Assembly (NCBI GenBank): GCA_007115705.1
Contig: QXEO01000149.1
Span: 1,538,450 to 1,602,449, forward strand
Source: Dactylis glomerata
Taxonomy: Eukaryota; Streptophyta; Magnoliopsida; Poales; Poaceae
Length of the DNA stretch: 64,000 nt
Direction of reading: 5' to 3'
Part shown: in pieces, positions 41,327-52,399 of the stretch
How the letters are laid out: every line of letters begins with the position of its first letter
Numbering within the stretch: position 1 is the stretch's first letter
Notes under the pieces: generated by a model
What the model was told of the DNA's origin: nothing
Databases searched by the model: none
Seen by the model: only the letters and a program-made list of their open reading frames with translations
Program-made: the position numbers and the translations under genes

Positions 41327-44300
41327 TGTAATATCCTAGCATTTAGGACAAAACGAAGGGTAGATTTAGGACCTCTGTGCATTCATGCATCTAAAATCTG
41401 AGTAAATTTTTTGCAAATCAAAAACAAACCTGGGTGAGCAAACTTCTTTCAAAGCATCTTTAGAGTTAGAGGTGTTTTTGATTGCTAAAGGTTTGTTAGG
41501 ATCTCTTGAAGTTGATATTTAAGTGTTGTTGGAATTTAGAATTTATTCTTGAATTATCACAAATTTGAATATTTAATTTACAATAAAGGAATAACTCAAT
41601 CAAATAATGAGTTAGATAAAAGAAAAGGAATTGAATATAAAATAAACAGAAACAATACTTTATTGATATTCCACAATTATACAAAGTCTTTACATCAAGG
41701 TCAAATTGAAAAGAAGATTACAGGAGATATTAAAATAAAAAGAAACCTAGCTCTAAACTATTTCTATTGATCTGCTTGAAGTCCATCTTCTAATCTTCAT
41801 AGTTTGCAATCTGCAAAACAAAGCCAAAAAGAAACAAAGCAAAAGATTAAGGGTTAGAGTTATTTACTCTCAGACTAGGGCAAAGATTTTGCCATTGAAT
41901 CATTGAGTAGTTTGGACAAGTGTAGTATCTGATCTGTTAAGTTACTGGGTACAAACCAAGACAGCCCACAGCAGATTCACAACACGGCCAGTATAGGATC
42001 AGATCAAGCCATGGTGACAAGCAGCTCACAAGGAGCTTAGTCACTGCATGAGAAGCTTGTGCTGGCAGCACCACAGCTGCTAGCAAAGCTAGCAGTCGAC
42101 CTGATGAAGAGCACCAGGGGAAACAACACACACACACTTCCAGTACTGCACCAACGCAAGCACATCAGAGTCCTTGCACCCCATACCAAGAACAGAACCA
42201 GTTCTTGCAAATCATCACTCAAACACATCCAGGAAAACCATGGAGGCCAATTGAAGCTCAAGACCAAGCCAGGAGGAGAAGAACCAGTAGCTCATATCAG
42301 GAGGAGAAGGACAAGTAGCAGCCAGGAGCAAGTCCAGGAGGTGAAGGACAAGCTTGAAGCTGAGCCAGGAGGAGAAGGCAAGCCAGAAGCAAGCCATCAC
42401 CAACAGCAAGCAACAGAAGCTGTACACATCACTAGCACTGCACAACTACAGGCATCAGGTAGAAACCTTGCAAGCATATTATTGCTAGTGCATGATTCCA
42501 GCTTGTGTTGTCATTAGATAAGCCCTCGGACTGGCAAAGAAGTGCTTTGCCAAGATCATCCTAGGGAATCATGAATAAAAGACCAAAGTAAGCCACAGCA
42601 GTGTGCTAGCCTCAGTTTGCATTTCACTGGCACATCACAAGGATTAAATCAACACAGAGAAACTTGTGCTAGGCACATGTCCTGTTGGGCATGCACCTCA
42701 AGCACACAAGTCTTGCAAGCATCACCAAATAGGTAGCAGTGGGCACACAAACAAGCTTAGCACCTCACAAACTACTCCTAGCCTCAGACCAGCATCATTG
42801 GCTAAATTACCAGGGGCAAGTTTCACTATAGAAATGATCCCAGAAATCAGTTGTTGGGCACAAGATCAGAAGATCTTGCACCTCAACACAACTAACTGAA
42901 TTAATGAACAGACAAGTCCATATACAGCAGTACAATCATCTTCCTAGTTATTAAGAACTAGGAATCATATCAATCTTGCTTTAGCTAATGTCACAGAGGA
43001 CTGCAACACAACATATCATCTTACCACTTGGATATCATGGATAAGCTAGGAGAAGCAGTTAAACACAATACACATATCACTGAACTTGTGTTAACAGTTA
43101 ACTGAATAACAACATTCAATTTGACACCACAGTGTGGAGACACCAGCAACCACAGGGGAATCATCTAGCATGCATAGGATAGAGCAAGCTGAGTGAGTAC
43201 AGTACTGCTAGCATAAGTCAAGTGCTAACTAAATCTTGCAAATGTGCAAGGTTCAGAAACAACACCTCTGTCAGTAAGTATGCTGACAGAGGAAGAAGAG
43301 GAGCAAGCAGAGTATCACAGGATTTAGCACAATCATAGCTAACTGAATCAAACATGCATCTAGCATCAGCATCACAGAGCAAGCTCTGTGAGCTTGGCTC
43401 ACTGGTCTTGACCAGCATGGTCAGAGACCATGGCTAGTGAGAGAAGCAGAAGGGGGAGAGGAAGAAGAAGAGGCTCACCAGTCGCCCAGGTGCATACCTG
43501 GCCGGCATGGCGGGGCAGTGCCCGCGCGGCCAACCAGGCGCGACCGAGGGAAGACTTCACCGCGGCACCATCGGGAGCACCGCAATCAGCGCTTCCACCG
43601 GCGTGCACACACACACAGAGGTCTCCTCGGAGAAGCACAGCAGGAGTCAGGAAAGAAGCCGGTGAGGTGTCGAGATCGGTGGCGAGTCTGATGCAAAAAT
43701 CCCGAGTGGGATCCGGCCTTGGATCTCCTCGGAGAGGAGGTGGCCGACGGAACGGTTTGGTGGAGGTGGAAGAGGGCGCTAGGGCGAGTATTTCGCCCAA
43801 GGTGGCGACAGCGATGGCCACCGGAGTTGGCCGGAGGGGCCAGACGACAGCGGCGGCGATCCAGTCGCCAGCGAGATCGAGGAGAGGTGAGAGGCCGAGG
43901 CAGGTCTGGGTCGGTTTGACCGACCCAGGTCCTGGCCGATTGGGTTAGACCCAGCCGGGGTGGCTGGGCTGGGCCAATGGGCCAATGGGCCAAAACCCAT
44001 CTGCTAGCTCAATTCATTTTGGATGAATTTGAAATTCTATTTTTCTTTATAAAATTAATTCAAATCTAAGATCAAACCAAATCTATTTAATTTCATTTTT
44101 ATTAAACAAACTTTTAAACTTAAATGCATAGTTTAGTTAATTATAATTATAACCCATAATCAATTTTTATTATTAACCCTAAAAATAAAACCTTTTATAT
44201 TTCTTTCTTAAAAGTCCTTTATCCTTACTAATTAAAATAAAATCTAAGTATTTTCCTTTATTAAATTAAACCTTTTCCTTTTCAATTAACTCAACCAGAG

Positions 44301-46096
44301 TTTCATAACTTAAACTTTAATTTCAAACCTTTACTTAATTGCCTCAACACTTCAATGGGGTAAAACACACAAATATAACTTGTGTTTTAGAAACTCTATA
44401 AACCCTAGAAAGTCTTGGGTAAAACACACAAATATAATTTGTGTTTTTAGAAACTCTTTAAACCCTAGAAAATCTTGGGTAAAACACACAAATATAATTT
44501 GTGTTTTTAGAAACTCTTTAAACCCTAGGAAGTGGGTAAAACACACAAATAAGAAAACCAAGTTCATAAATCACCATGCATAGCATATCATTGTGCATAG
44601 CATCCAACTGCTTCTTGAAACATTGTCCTTATCGGACAATGCTTGGTTTTCTGTAGAACAAGGAGATCAGGAGCAACGCCAAGTATCCGACTCCATTACC
44701 TTTCAGTCACAAGGCAAGTTTACCTTGCTCATATCTCTTGAATGCACTGGTTTTGAAACTTCTTGCAAAGTGATGACTTCAAACTCTAACATTTCAAAAG
44801 AGATGGAAAACTTATTTTCATAAATGATTATGACTAGTGGTTATCGACCAGTGGTGATAACCTAGGAAGGCTGGCAGGTGGAACCACGGTAAGATTGTGG
44901 TGGTGGAGGTTCCACTTGCACGGGAAAGTAAACCTAGGATTAACTACCAATGCCACAGTTATTCTTGTGCCATAAAAACCGTGTCGTCCAAGAGACTTGG
45001 AATGGGACGGGAAAGTCAGCTGTATCTTCTCTCGTTCGCATGTCAACGGGCAGCCAGTTGCCGGTCGCAGTAGATCTTGCGAGACTACTTGCATATGGGT
45101 GGGACACCTCAGTTCTCACGGCACTGGTGTCTATGATGGTCCGCAAGGGATGCCTAGGTACTTCATCGTTGGGGGTGAATATCAGGGGCACAACCTGCTT
45201 GCGTGAATTTGGTGGGCATGCGTTGTGCGGAGAAGGCAGTGATTGGCTTGGATCAATGACTGGGCCCCACACCATGGAAGTGTGGACGGGAATGTACGCC
45301 CGGTTGTGCAGCAAGGCTTTGATCTCTTTTGGAAGGACACACCTCTGCAGAGTGTAAAAAGATGTGACATGTTACCCCTTGTTCCGGGAAGGAGCTGCGA
45401 ACGCGGCAGGAAAGGTGCTCTCAAGGCACTAATACCCTGTGTTGGCTGTTGGGCATAGTTTTCTAAAGTAAAAGCAATCTTTCAAGAAACCTTGATAAAA
45501 CCTTGCATAGGCCTACGACTCTTTTGGGTCTGTGGCTGTAGATAGTGCATATCACACCACTTCTTTCTAAAGAAACTTGCTGGGTAACGCTCGTTACTCA
45601 CCCCAATCTCTTAAACCCTTGCTAGACTATGAAGAACTCGACGAGGCCACTCTAAACGCAATCGAAGGCCAGCAGGACATCTTCTACGAGGAGCCAGATC
45701 TCTCCCAAGGCGTCGAAGGCGTGGACTACATCATTCGCTACGGGCATCCTCCGGCGAGGAATCAGAGTGAAGAACTACTAATTAATAGGGTAGTACTGTA
45801 GCCGAGGAACCGAGCAACTGTAGAATATGAATAAGTTGTTGAGTTCTTCCCTTGTTTAATTATTTGAGCTTTCCAGTTGCTGTAAACACTAAGCACTTGA
45901 GGTGTTCTATTTATCGGGAGCATTTCGGTATCATCATGCTTTGGTCTGTAATATAATGTGGAACAGTTTGTAATTGGGCCCGCAATGTTTCTGTTGTACC
46001 ATTCTGAGGGATGTAATATTTGTGGAGGCTTGTTCCGCAAGTGTTATGTCAACGACTTGCATACTACAACATGCAGTGGTATGCTGGGTCACCGCA
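41327..46096 (+). repeat. 5' LTR of E6
   Basis: Runs from TGTAATATCCTAGC to GGGTCACCGCA and matches 52400-57164. It contains AT-rich and GC-rich blocks, an array of about 59 bp (44358-44546) and many short ORFs that recur in the other LTR and are not genes, such as the Arg-rich frames at 43430-43950. Confidence 0.95.
44358..44546. repeat. Tandem array of about 59 bp in the E6 5' LTR
   Basis: GGGTAAAACACACAAATA recurs at 44358, 44417, 44477 and 44534. Each full unit contains the near-palindrome ACACAAATATAATTTGTGT, able to form a hairpin. The same array is at 55425-55613 in the 3' LTR. Confidence 0.9.
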
Positions 46097-46098
46097 GC

Positions 46099-46110
46099 TG
46101 GTATCAGAGC
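46099..46110 (+). other. Primer-binding site (initiator tRNA-Met) of E6
   Basis: TGGTATCAGAGC, the standard plant complement of the initiator tRNA-Met 3' end, two bases after the LTR. Confidence 0.9.
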
Positions 46111-46301
46111 AATTGCTTTGACCTTAGGTTGGAAACCTAGTAAAGGGATAGAACCTGTAGGAGTCTAGTAGGAACGGTAAAGAGTTCTCTAAATCTATGA
46201 TGGTTATTCACTTGGGAATAACTTAGTCATATTTTTAGTGTTAAAATTCTTTATTATGATGCATCATACTAATTCACTATCTTATTCTTGTAACAGCTAT
46301 T

Positions 46302-47471
46302 ATGGCATCGAGAATTCCAGCACGTACCGTTTGGTCACAGAGGACGACTCTGGAATACTATGAGGGAACCTTGACTGAGCAGTTAGGATCGTTACTACGA
46401 GCTTTTGGACTTAACACCGACATCCCTATTAAGACTTATTTTTATAAGGATGACGGGACTGCAGTCAAGTATCGTGTGGTCATTATGCTACCTGACGGAC
46501 TGGTATCTAGTACAGTTCAGCCTTCTGGAGAAGGTAGAGGCGAGACTGCAGCTTACCACGAGGCGGTAGTTCGAGCTCTTGCTACTATCAGAGAGTGTAG
46601 AGCAGTGGAGTTAGTTGGCACTACTTTTGCCGCTATTCCCCATGATGCACTGATGGATGAGCCGGTAATGGATCATGATGTTCTGGTGAAGAAGAAGCCG
46701 AAGTTTACAGCCAGACTTCTTGATAGGTATAGAAAGATGGTGGGATCACTGTATAACACCCACCAGGTCATTGTTGAAGACAAGACCGAAATGCTAGGAG
46801 ATCTTACGGATACTACTAGGAGGCAGAAGCGAGCACAGATGACTAGGCAGGAGTCAGAGGGATCTCATTTCTCGCCGGTTGTGGGAAAGCACAGTTACCC
46901 GACACAGCCTGGACCTTCCAGGTACTCACTCACTCCTGAGCCTATTCACTACCCAGTTATCACTTCTAGTATGGAGGCGCAGCAGGGTCTCAAGGGAGTC
47001 TCGGAGTCCGAGCTTCCTATTGAGAACTCTGATGGGTGGAGGTTTGACTGGCTGGGAGACGGCCAGCAGTATACTAGCTCATATGGAGGAACAGCTCACG
47101 CAGCAGGAGTTGGTGATGCCATAGTCACTCCTGTTGTATTGGATAAGGAGGAGGATCCGATGGAGGTTCAGTTTGAGAGTCAGGAGCCAGTTGATACACC
47201 TATGGAGCAGGAAACACCGTTTGATCACACCTACTGCACGGAGAGTGTGTGTTATGGAGAGGCGAAGCCTTTTCCTACCATGAATACTCACGAGACCAGG
47301 GTGTACTTTGAGAGCTACCTCGGACTGAATGGACTCGTGTTGAGTGATACTTCAGCTATGGACACATCCGACTCGGATTATGTTCCGGGCGGAAGGCCGT
47401 TTGTTCCAGAGACAGTGCGCCAAACTTCACGCCATCACGAGTGGACTCCGGGCATGTACTATGAGCCGTGA
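46302..47471 (+). CDS. Extra ORF upstream of gag in E6 (orf0-like)
   Basis: An intact 389-residue ORF in sense orientation between the primer-binding site and gag. I do not recognise a standard retroelement domain. Residues about 20-105 form the most structured part: EYYEGTLTEQLGSLLRAFGL, YRVVIMLPDGL, and GEGRGETAAYHEAVVRALATI. This strand-strand-helix order vaguely recalls a double-stranded RNA-binding fold. The remainder is acidic and Pro/Ser/Thr-rich. An ORF upstream of gag ('orf0') has been described in rice RIRE3/RIRE8 elements of the same lineage, which fits the position. It is open while gag and pol next to it have stops. Function unknown. Confidence 0.75.
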   Translation: MASRIPARTVWSQRTTLEYYEGTLTEQLGSLLRAFGLNTDIPIKTYFYKDDGTAVKYRVVIMLPDGLVSSTVQPSGEGRGETAAYHEAVVRALATIRECRAVELVGTTFAAIPHDALMDEPVMDHDVLVKKKPKFTARLLDRYRKMVGSLYNTHQVIVEDKTEMLGDLTDTTRRQKRAQMTRQESEGSHFSPVVGKHSYPTQPGPSRYSLTPEPIHYPVITSSMEAQQGLKGVSESELPIENSDGWRFDWLGDGQQYTSSYGGTAHAAGVGDAIVTPVVLDKEEDPMEVQFESQEPVDTPMEQETPFDHTYCTESVCYGEAKPFPTMNTHETRVYFESYLGLNGLVLSDTSAMDTSDSDYVPGGRPFVPETVRQTSRHHEWTPGMYYEP

Positions 47472-47816
47472 GGCCAGGACATGATGTCAAGACCAAGACC
47501 GAAGCTTAGTTGTATCTGTGAATGCAGCTAGGGCTAGTAGTATGTTCTAATAATAAGAGAGACGGTAGTACTTTCCAGTCTCGATCTATGAGAGTATCTC
47601 ACCTTGGTGAGGAAGTGTTGTAATAAGAACCATGTATGATGACTTGTATGTGTGTATATATGTGCTTAATAATTTGGTTTTCTTGCGATCTTCCATTTGG
47701 ATTTGGATTTCGGTTTTCCATTGTGTGACTAGTTTTGAGCATGAAGTGAAGCTCAGAAAACATGGGCATGGTGTAATTATGAGATCTTCGCTTTATGTTG
47801 CAGGACTAGAGGGGCT
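47472..47816. other. Spacer between orf0 and gag of E6
   Basis: About 345 bp with no gene. A pyrimidine-poor stretch ends in TTTATGTTGCAG (to 47802), a good splice acceptor 14 bp before the gag ATG. Removal of orf0 by splicing is therefore possible but unproven. Confidence 0.4.
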
Positions 47817-48977
47817 ATGGATATGGGTTTAGCTGCCGATGCTGAGGAGCAGCGTTTGGCACAGGAAGCTCAAACGAAGGCAATAAATGACCAGCAGGCA
47901 GAAATGGAAGCCAAAGCTAAGGCTGATCAAGAAAATCAAGCTCATTTACCGCCACCACCGTTCAGGCCTTTGGCGGAGCAAAGCTTTATGTAGTATATGC
48001 AGTTCATGCAAGAGACACAGAACAAATTCATGCAAGAACTCATGGGGCATGTTGGGGCCGGAAGGGTTCCGGAGGCAAGGAGGGTAAGTCTTTCTGACTT
48101 CCTCAATGCAAAACCACTTCCCTTTGCTTCCGCAGTTGAACCAATGGATGCGGAAGATTGGCTTATGGATACCGAGAGAAAACTTAAGGTGGTGGGAGCC
48201 AATGACGAGGAGAAGGTTCGTTATGCTGTACACCTTCTATCTGGACCAGCCGCAGCATGGTGGGACAACGAAGTGACACTCCAACTTCCTAAGAAGGTAT
48301 TCTCTTGGGAAGAGTTCAAAGAAAAATTCCGTACCTTTCATGTGCCGGAAAGTGTGGTTGAGCTCAAAAGGAGGGAATTTGAAGACCTCACTCAGGGGAG
48401 TGCAACAATGATGGCATACATCAAGGAGTTCACTAGACTATCTCGTTACGCAAGTGATGAGGTTAGTACAGACAGTAAGAGGGTGAAAAGATTTCTCAGG
48501 GGATTGGATCCGTACGCGGCAATGCAGATGAAGTTGACAAAGCCGCGTAACTTCCAGGAATTGATGGATACAGCTATCACCTGGGAGAATGATTACAAGT
48601 TGGTTCAGATGAGCCGACTGAAGAGGGCCAAGACTGAAGCCAAAAGAGTTCAACCAACCCGAAGTACTCCAAACCTGAGTTTCAAAACCAGGGTTAGAAC
48701 AGGAGGAGCTCCATCCAGTCGAAAGGTATTCACACCAAAAGAGCAGATCATCTGTCACAAGTGTGGACTTCCAGGTCATATGAAGAATGAATGCAGAAAG
48801 CCGAGAATTATCTGTTTTGCTTGTGGGAAGGAAGGGCACATCCGTCCAGATTGTCCAAATAAACCTACTGGTGGATGGCCGGATAACCGTGGAGGCAAGA
48901 CAGGAGGAGGTGGTAGACCTGCATCTGGAGGTGGCAGTAGCACAACAGAAAAAGAGGCCAGAACTTTGGGAGGTTGA
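47817..48977 (+). pseudogene. Gag of E6, with premature TAG
   Basis: The frame opens at ATG 47817 (MDMGLAADAEEQRLAQEAQ) and meets TAG at 47991, codon 59. Beyond it the frame is open to 48977: Gag domain with DAEDWLMDTERKLKVV, GPAAAWWDNEV and FLRGLDPYAAMQM, then two CCHC zinc knuckles (CHKCGLPGHMKNEC and CFACGKEGHIRPDC) that would bind element RNA. Translation from an internal Met (47997) would skip the stop and keep most of the protein. Gag ends in a short overlap with the pol frame (-1). Confidence 0.85.
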
Positions 48978-51900
48978 ATTGCACATCTCTGGAAGAAGCT
49001 AACAATTCAGAAATAGCGGTCATAGGTACGCTCAGCATCCTTACTCATCCCGGCAAAGTTCTTTTTGATACCGGTGCCACTACATCATTCATTTCCAAAG
49101 ATTTTGTTGAAAAGTATGGGTTAAGGTGTCAGGCGATAGCACATCCTATGACTGTTGTGACGGCCGGGGGTAAACTTTTAGTATCCCAATTCAAACCAGA
49201 CCAGGTCATTACGATCTATGACTGTCCTTACTTTGCCGATCTCTACGTTCTTCCACTCAAAAACATTGAAGTTGTTCTGGGAATGGATTGGATGTCGGAT
49301 CATGGAGCACACATTGATTGTGAAGAGAAGATTGTGTCAATCCGAAAGCCTGGAGGTGGGAGAATCACATATCAAGCAGATAAGCATACCCATGTGGAGA
49401 TTGGGATCCAACTCAATACCCTGAAAGAGGCCAAATTAGAAGATATCCCAGTGGTTAATGAGTTCATGGATGTATTTCCCCAAGAATTACCAGGAATACC
49501 ACCGGATCGGGAAATTGAATTCACTATTGACCTGAAGCCAGGTACATCGCCAATTTCACAAGCACCCTATAAAATGGGTCCTAAAGAGTTGAAAGAACTG
49601 AAAGAGCAGCTAGATGAGTTGGAAAGCAAAGGATTTATCCAAGAAAGTATATCACCTTGGGGTTCGCCAGTCATATTTGTTGATAAAAGAGATGGAGGCC
49701 GAAGAATGTGTGGGGATTTCAGGAATCTGAACAATGTCACCATCAAAAACAAGTATCCTTTGCCAAGAATTCAAGATCTGTTTGATCAAGTTCATGGAGC
49801 TGGGGTTTTCTCAAAAATTGATCTGAGATCTGGATATCATCAAATCAAGATAAAGCCTGAAGATGTACCAAAGACTGCATTTGTCTCAAGGTATGGCCAT
49901 CATGAATATTTAGTGGTTCCTTTTGGTCTGACCAATGCTCCAGCAATTTTCACGAACTTGATGAACAAGATTTTCATGCCATACTTGGACAAGTTTGTGA
50001 TAGTGTTTATCGATGATATTCTGATTTATTCCAAGAATAAAGAGGATCATGCCAAACATCTCAGGATGGCATTGCAAGTGTTAAGGGAACATCAGCTGTA
50101 TGCTAAATTCAGCAAATGTGAATTTTGGCTGGATCAAGTAGAATTCCTTGGTCATGTCATTAGCAAGGAAGGGATTGCTGTGAATCCAAGCAAAGTTCAG
50201 TCAGTCTTGGATTGGCAAGCTCCAACCAATGTGAAGGAAATAAGAGGATTTCTAGGAATGGCCGGATACTATCGGAGGTTCATCAAAGGATTCTCGAAGA
50301 TAGCAGGGCCGATGACCAAATTGTTAAGGAAAAACACTCCATTTGAGTGGTCTGAGAAATGTGAAGAGATTTTTCAAGAGCTGAAAAAGAAACTCACAAC
50401 AGCACCGATCTTAGCAGTACCAGAATCTGGAAAGGATTATACAGTTTACTGCGATGCATCCAAGAATGGACTGGGTTGTGTTCTGATGCAAGACCGGAAG
50501 GTAATTGCTTATGGTTCAAGACAACTCAAACCTCATGAAGTCAATTATCCAACACATGACCTTGAATTAGCAGCAGTTGTTTTTGCTCTCAAGCAATGGA
50601 GGCAATTTCTTTATGGAGCCAAATGTGAGCTTTACACCGATCACAAGAGCCTTAAATATTTCTTCACTCAGAAGGAGTTGAACATGAGGCAGAAAAGATG
50701 GTTAGAGTTGATCAAGGATTATGATCTTACTATTTATTACACCCCTGGAAAGGCTAATGTGGTAGCCGATGCATTAAGCCGGAAGAGCACCGTAAGACAG
50801 CAAATGGATAGGGAAATTCCGGAGGAATTGTTTAAGGACCTGGAAAGACTGGAAATAGAATGTCTAGAGGTCCAATCTTTGGGGAGTATTCACACTATGA
50901 GAGTAATGGAGGAAAGACAAAGTGATTTGAAATACACTATATTCAGAAGACAAGATGAAGATCCTTTCATCACCGAAGAAATCCGCAGGATTGAAGAGGG
51001 TAGACCATCTGAATTCCGTTTGGGTGATTTTGATTCACTCTAGTTCCAGAACAGAATCTGTGTGCCAGATATATCAGAGATCAAAGGACTGATTCTCAAG
51101 GAGGCCCACGAGACACCATACTCCATACATCCGGGAAGTACAAAGATGTACATGGATCTCAAGGAATTGTTCTGGTGGAATAACATGAAGCGGGACATAG
51201 CCAAGTATGTAGCCGAATGTCACACCTGTCAAAGAGTCAAGGCAGAGCATCAAAGTCCAGCAGGGTTACTTCAACCTTTGGATATTCCGGAATGGAAATG
51301 GGAGGAAATCGGAATGGACTTTATTACCGGTTTACCTCTAACTAAGAGGCATAAAGACATGATATGGGTGATAGTAGATCGATTCACTAAAAGTGCACAT
51401 TTCTTGGCTGTGAATCAGAAAGATAGTGCAGAAAAGTTGGTAGAGATCTATGTGAGAGAAATAGTCAGTAAGCACGGAGTGCCCAAGAAAATTGTCTCGG
51501 ATAGAGGGTCAGTGTTCACATCCACATTCTGGGGAAATCTTCATACAACATTGGGATCACAATTGGATTTCAGCACTGCTTATCATCCTCAAACTGGAGG
51601 GCAAACAGAAAGAACAAATCAAATCTTGGAGGATATGCTGCGTGCATGTGCTCTAGATTTTGGAGGATCATGGGATGAGCATTTACTATTAGCAGAATTA
51701 TCTTACAACAACAGCTATCAAAGCAGCCTGAAAGCAGCCCCATTTGAAGTATTATATGGACGCAAGTGCAGATCTCCAATATGTTGGTTTGAGCCGGGAG
51801 GCAACCATGAATTTGAAACTAATTTCATCAAAGAGAAGCAAGGCATCATTGATACCATCTGAGATCGTTTGAAGATAGCTCAAAGTCGACAAAAGAGTTA

Positions 51901-52366
51901 TGCAGATCAAAAGAGGCGGACATGGGAACCCAAAGTGGGGGACTTGGTCTATCTGAAGGTTAGTCTGATGAAAGGAGTCAAGAGGTTCGGTATTAAGGGG
52001 AAGTTAAGTCCAAGATACATTGGACCATTCAAGATTCTCAGTCAGAACCGAAGTGTTGCATTTGAATTAGAGCTTCCAGCAAAATTGAAGCAAGTTCACA
52101 ATATTTTCCATGTTTCTCAACTTCGGAAATGTCTAAAAGCACCTGAAGACTTTGTTACTCACGATGAACTAGATATTCAAGCAGATTTGACTTATGAGGA
52201 GAAGCCAATAAAGATACTAGAGGAAAACTGGAAGAGGCTTCGGAATCGTGCAATCAAATTCTGCAAAGTACAATGGAATCATCACTCCGAAAGGGAAGCA
52301 ACTTGGGAGAAAGAAGAGGATTTGAGACAAGCATATCCAGAACTATTCAGGTACATAAAGTATTAA
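48974..52366 (+). pseudogene. Pol of E6 with two premature stops
   Basis: One frame carries protease (VLFDTGATTSFISKDFV, near 49070), RT (VIVFIDDILIY, near 50010), RNase H (YCDASKNGLGCVL, near 50445), integrase zinc finger (CHTCQRVKAEHQSP), DDE core (GMDFITGLP, IVSDRGSVF, GGQTERTNQILED) and a C-terminal GPF and chromodomain-like region (VHNIFHVSQLRKCL, then CKVQWNHHSEREATWEKEEDL). TAG at 51041 separates RNase H from integrase and TGA at 51860 cuts after the integrase core, so no full Pol can form. Chromodomain-like tails are thought to guide integration to chromatin marks. Confidence 0.9.
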
Positions 52367-52386
52367 CTTCGGGACGAAGTTCTGAT

Positions 52387-52399
52387 AAGGGGGGAAGAC
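52387..52399 (+). other. Polypurine tract of E6
   Basis: AAGGGGGGAAGAC directly before the 3' LTR. Confidence 0.85.

Noticed and set aside
43399..43948. Overlapping Arg/Ala-rich open frames on both strands
   Set aside because: They lie in a GC-rich block of the E6 LTR and recur at 54472-55029 in the other LTR with frame differences, so they are not conserved as protein.
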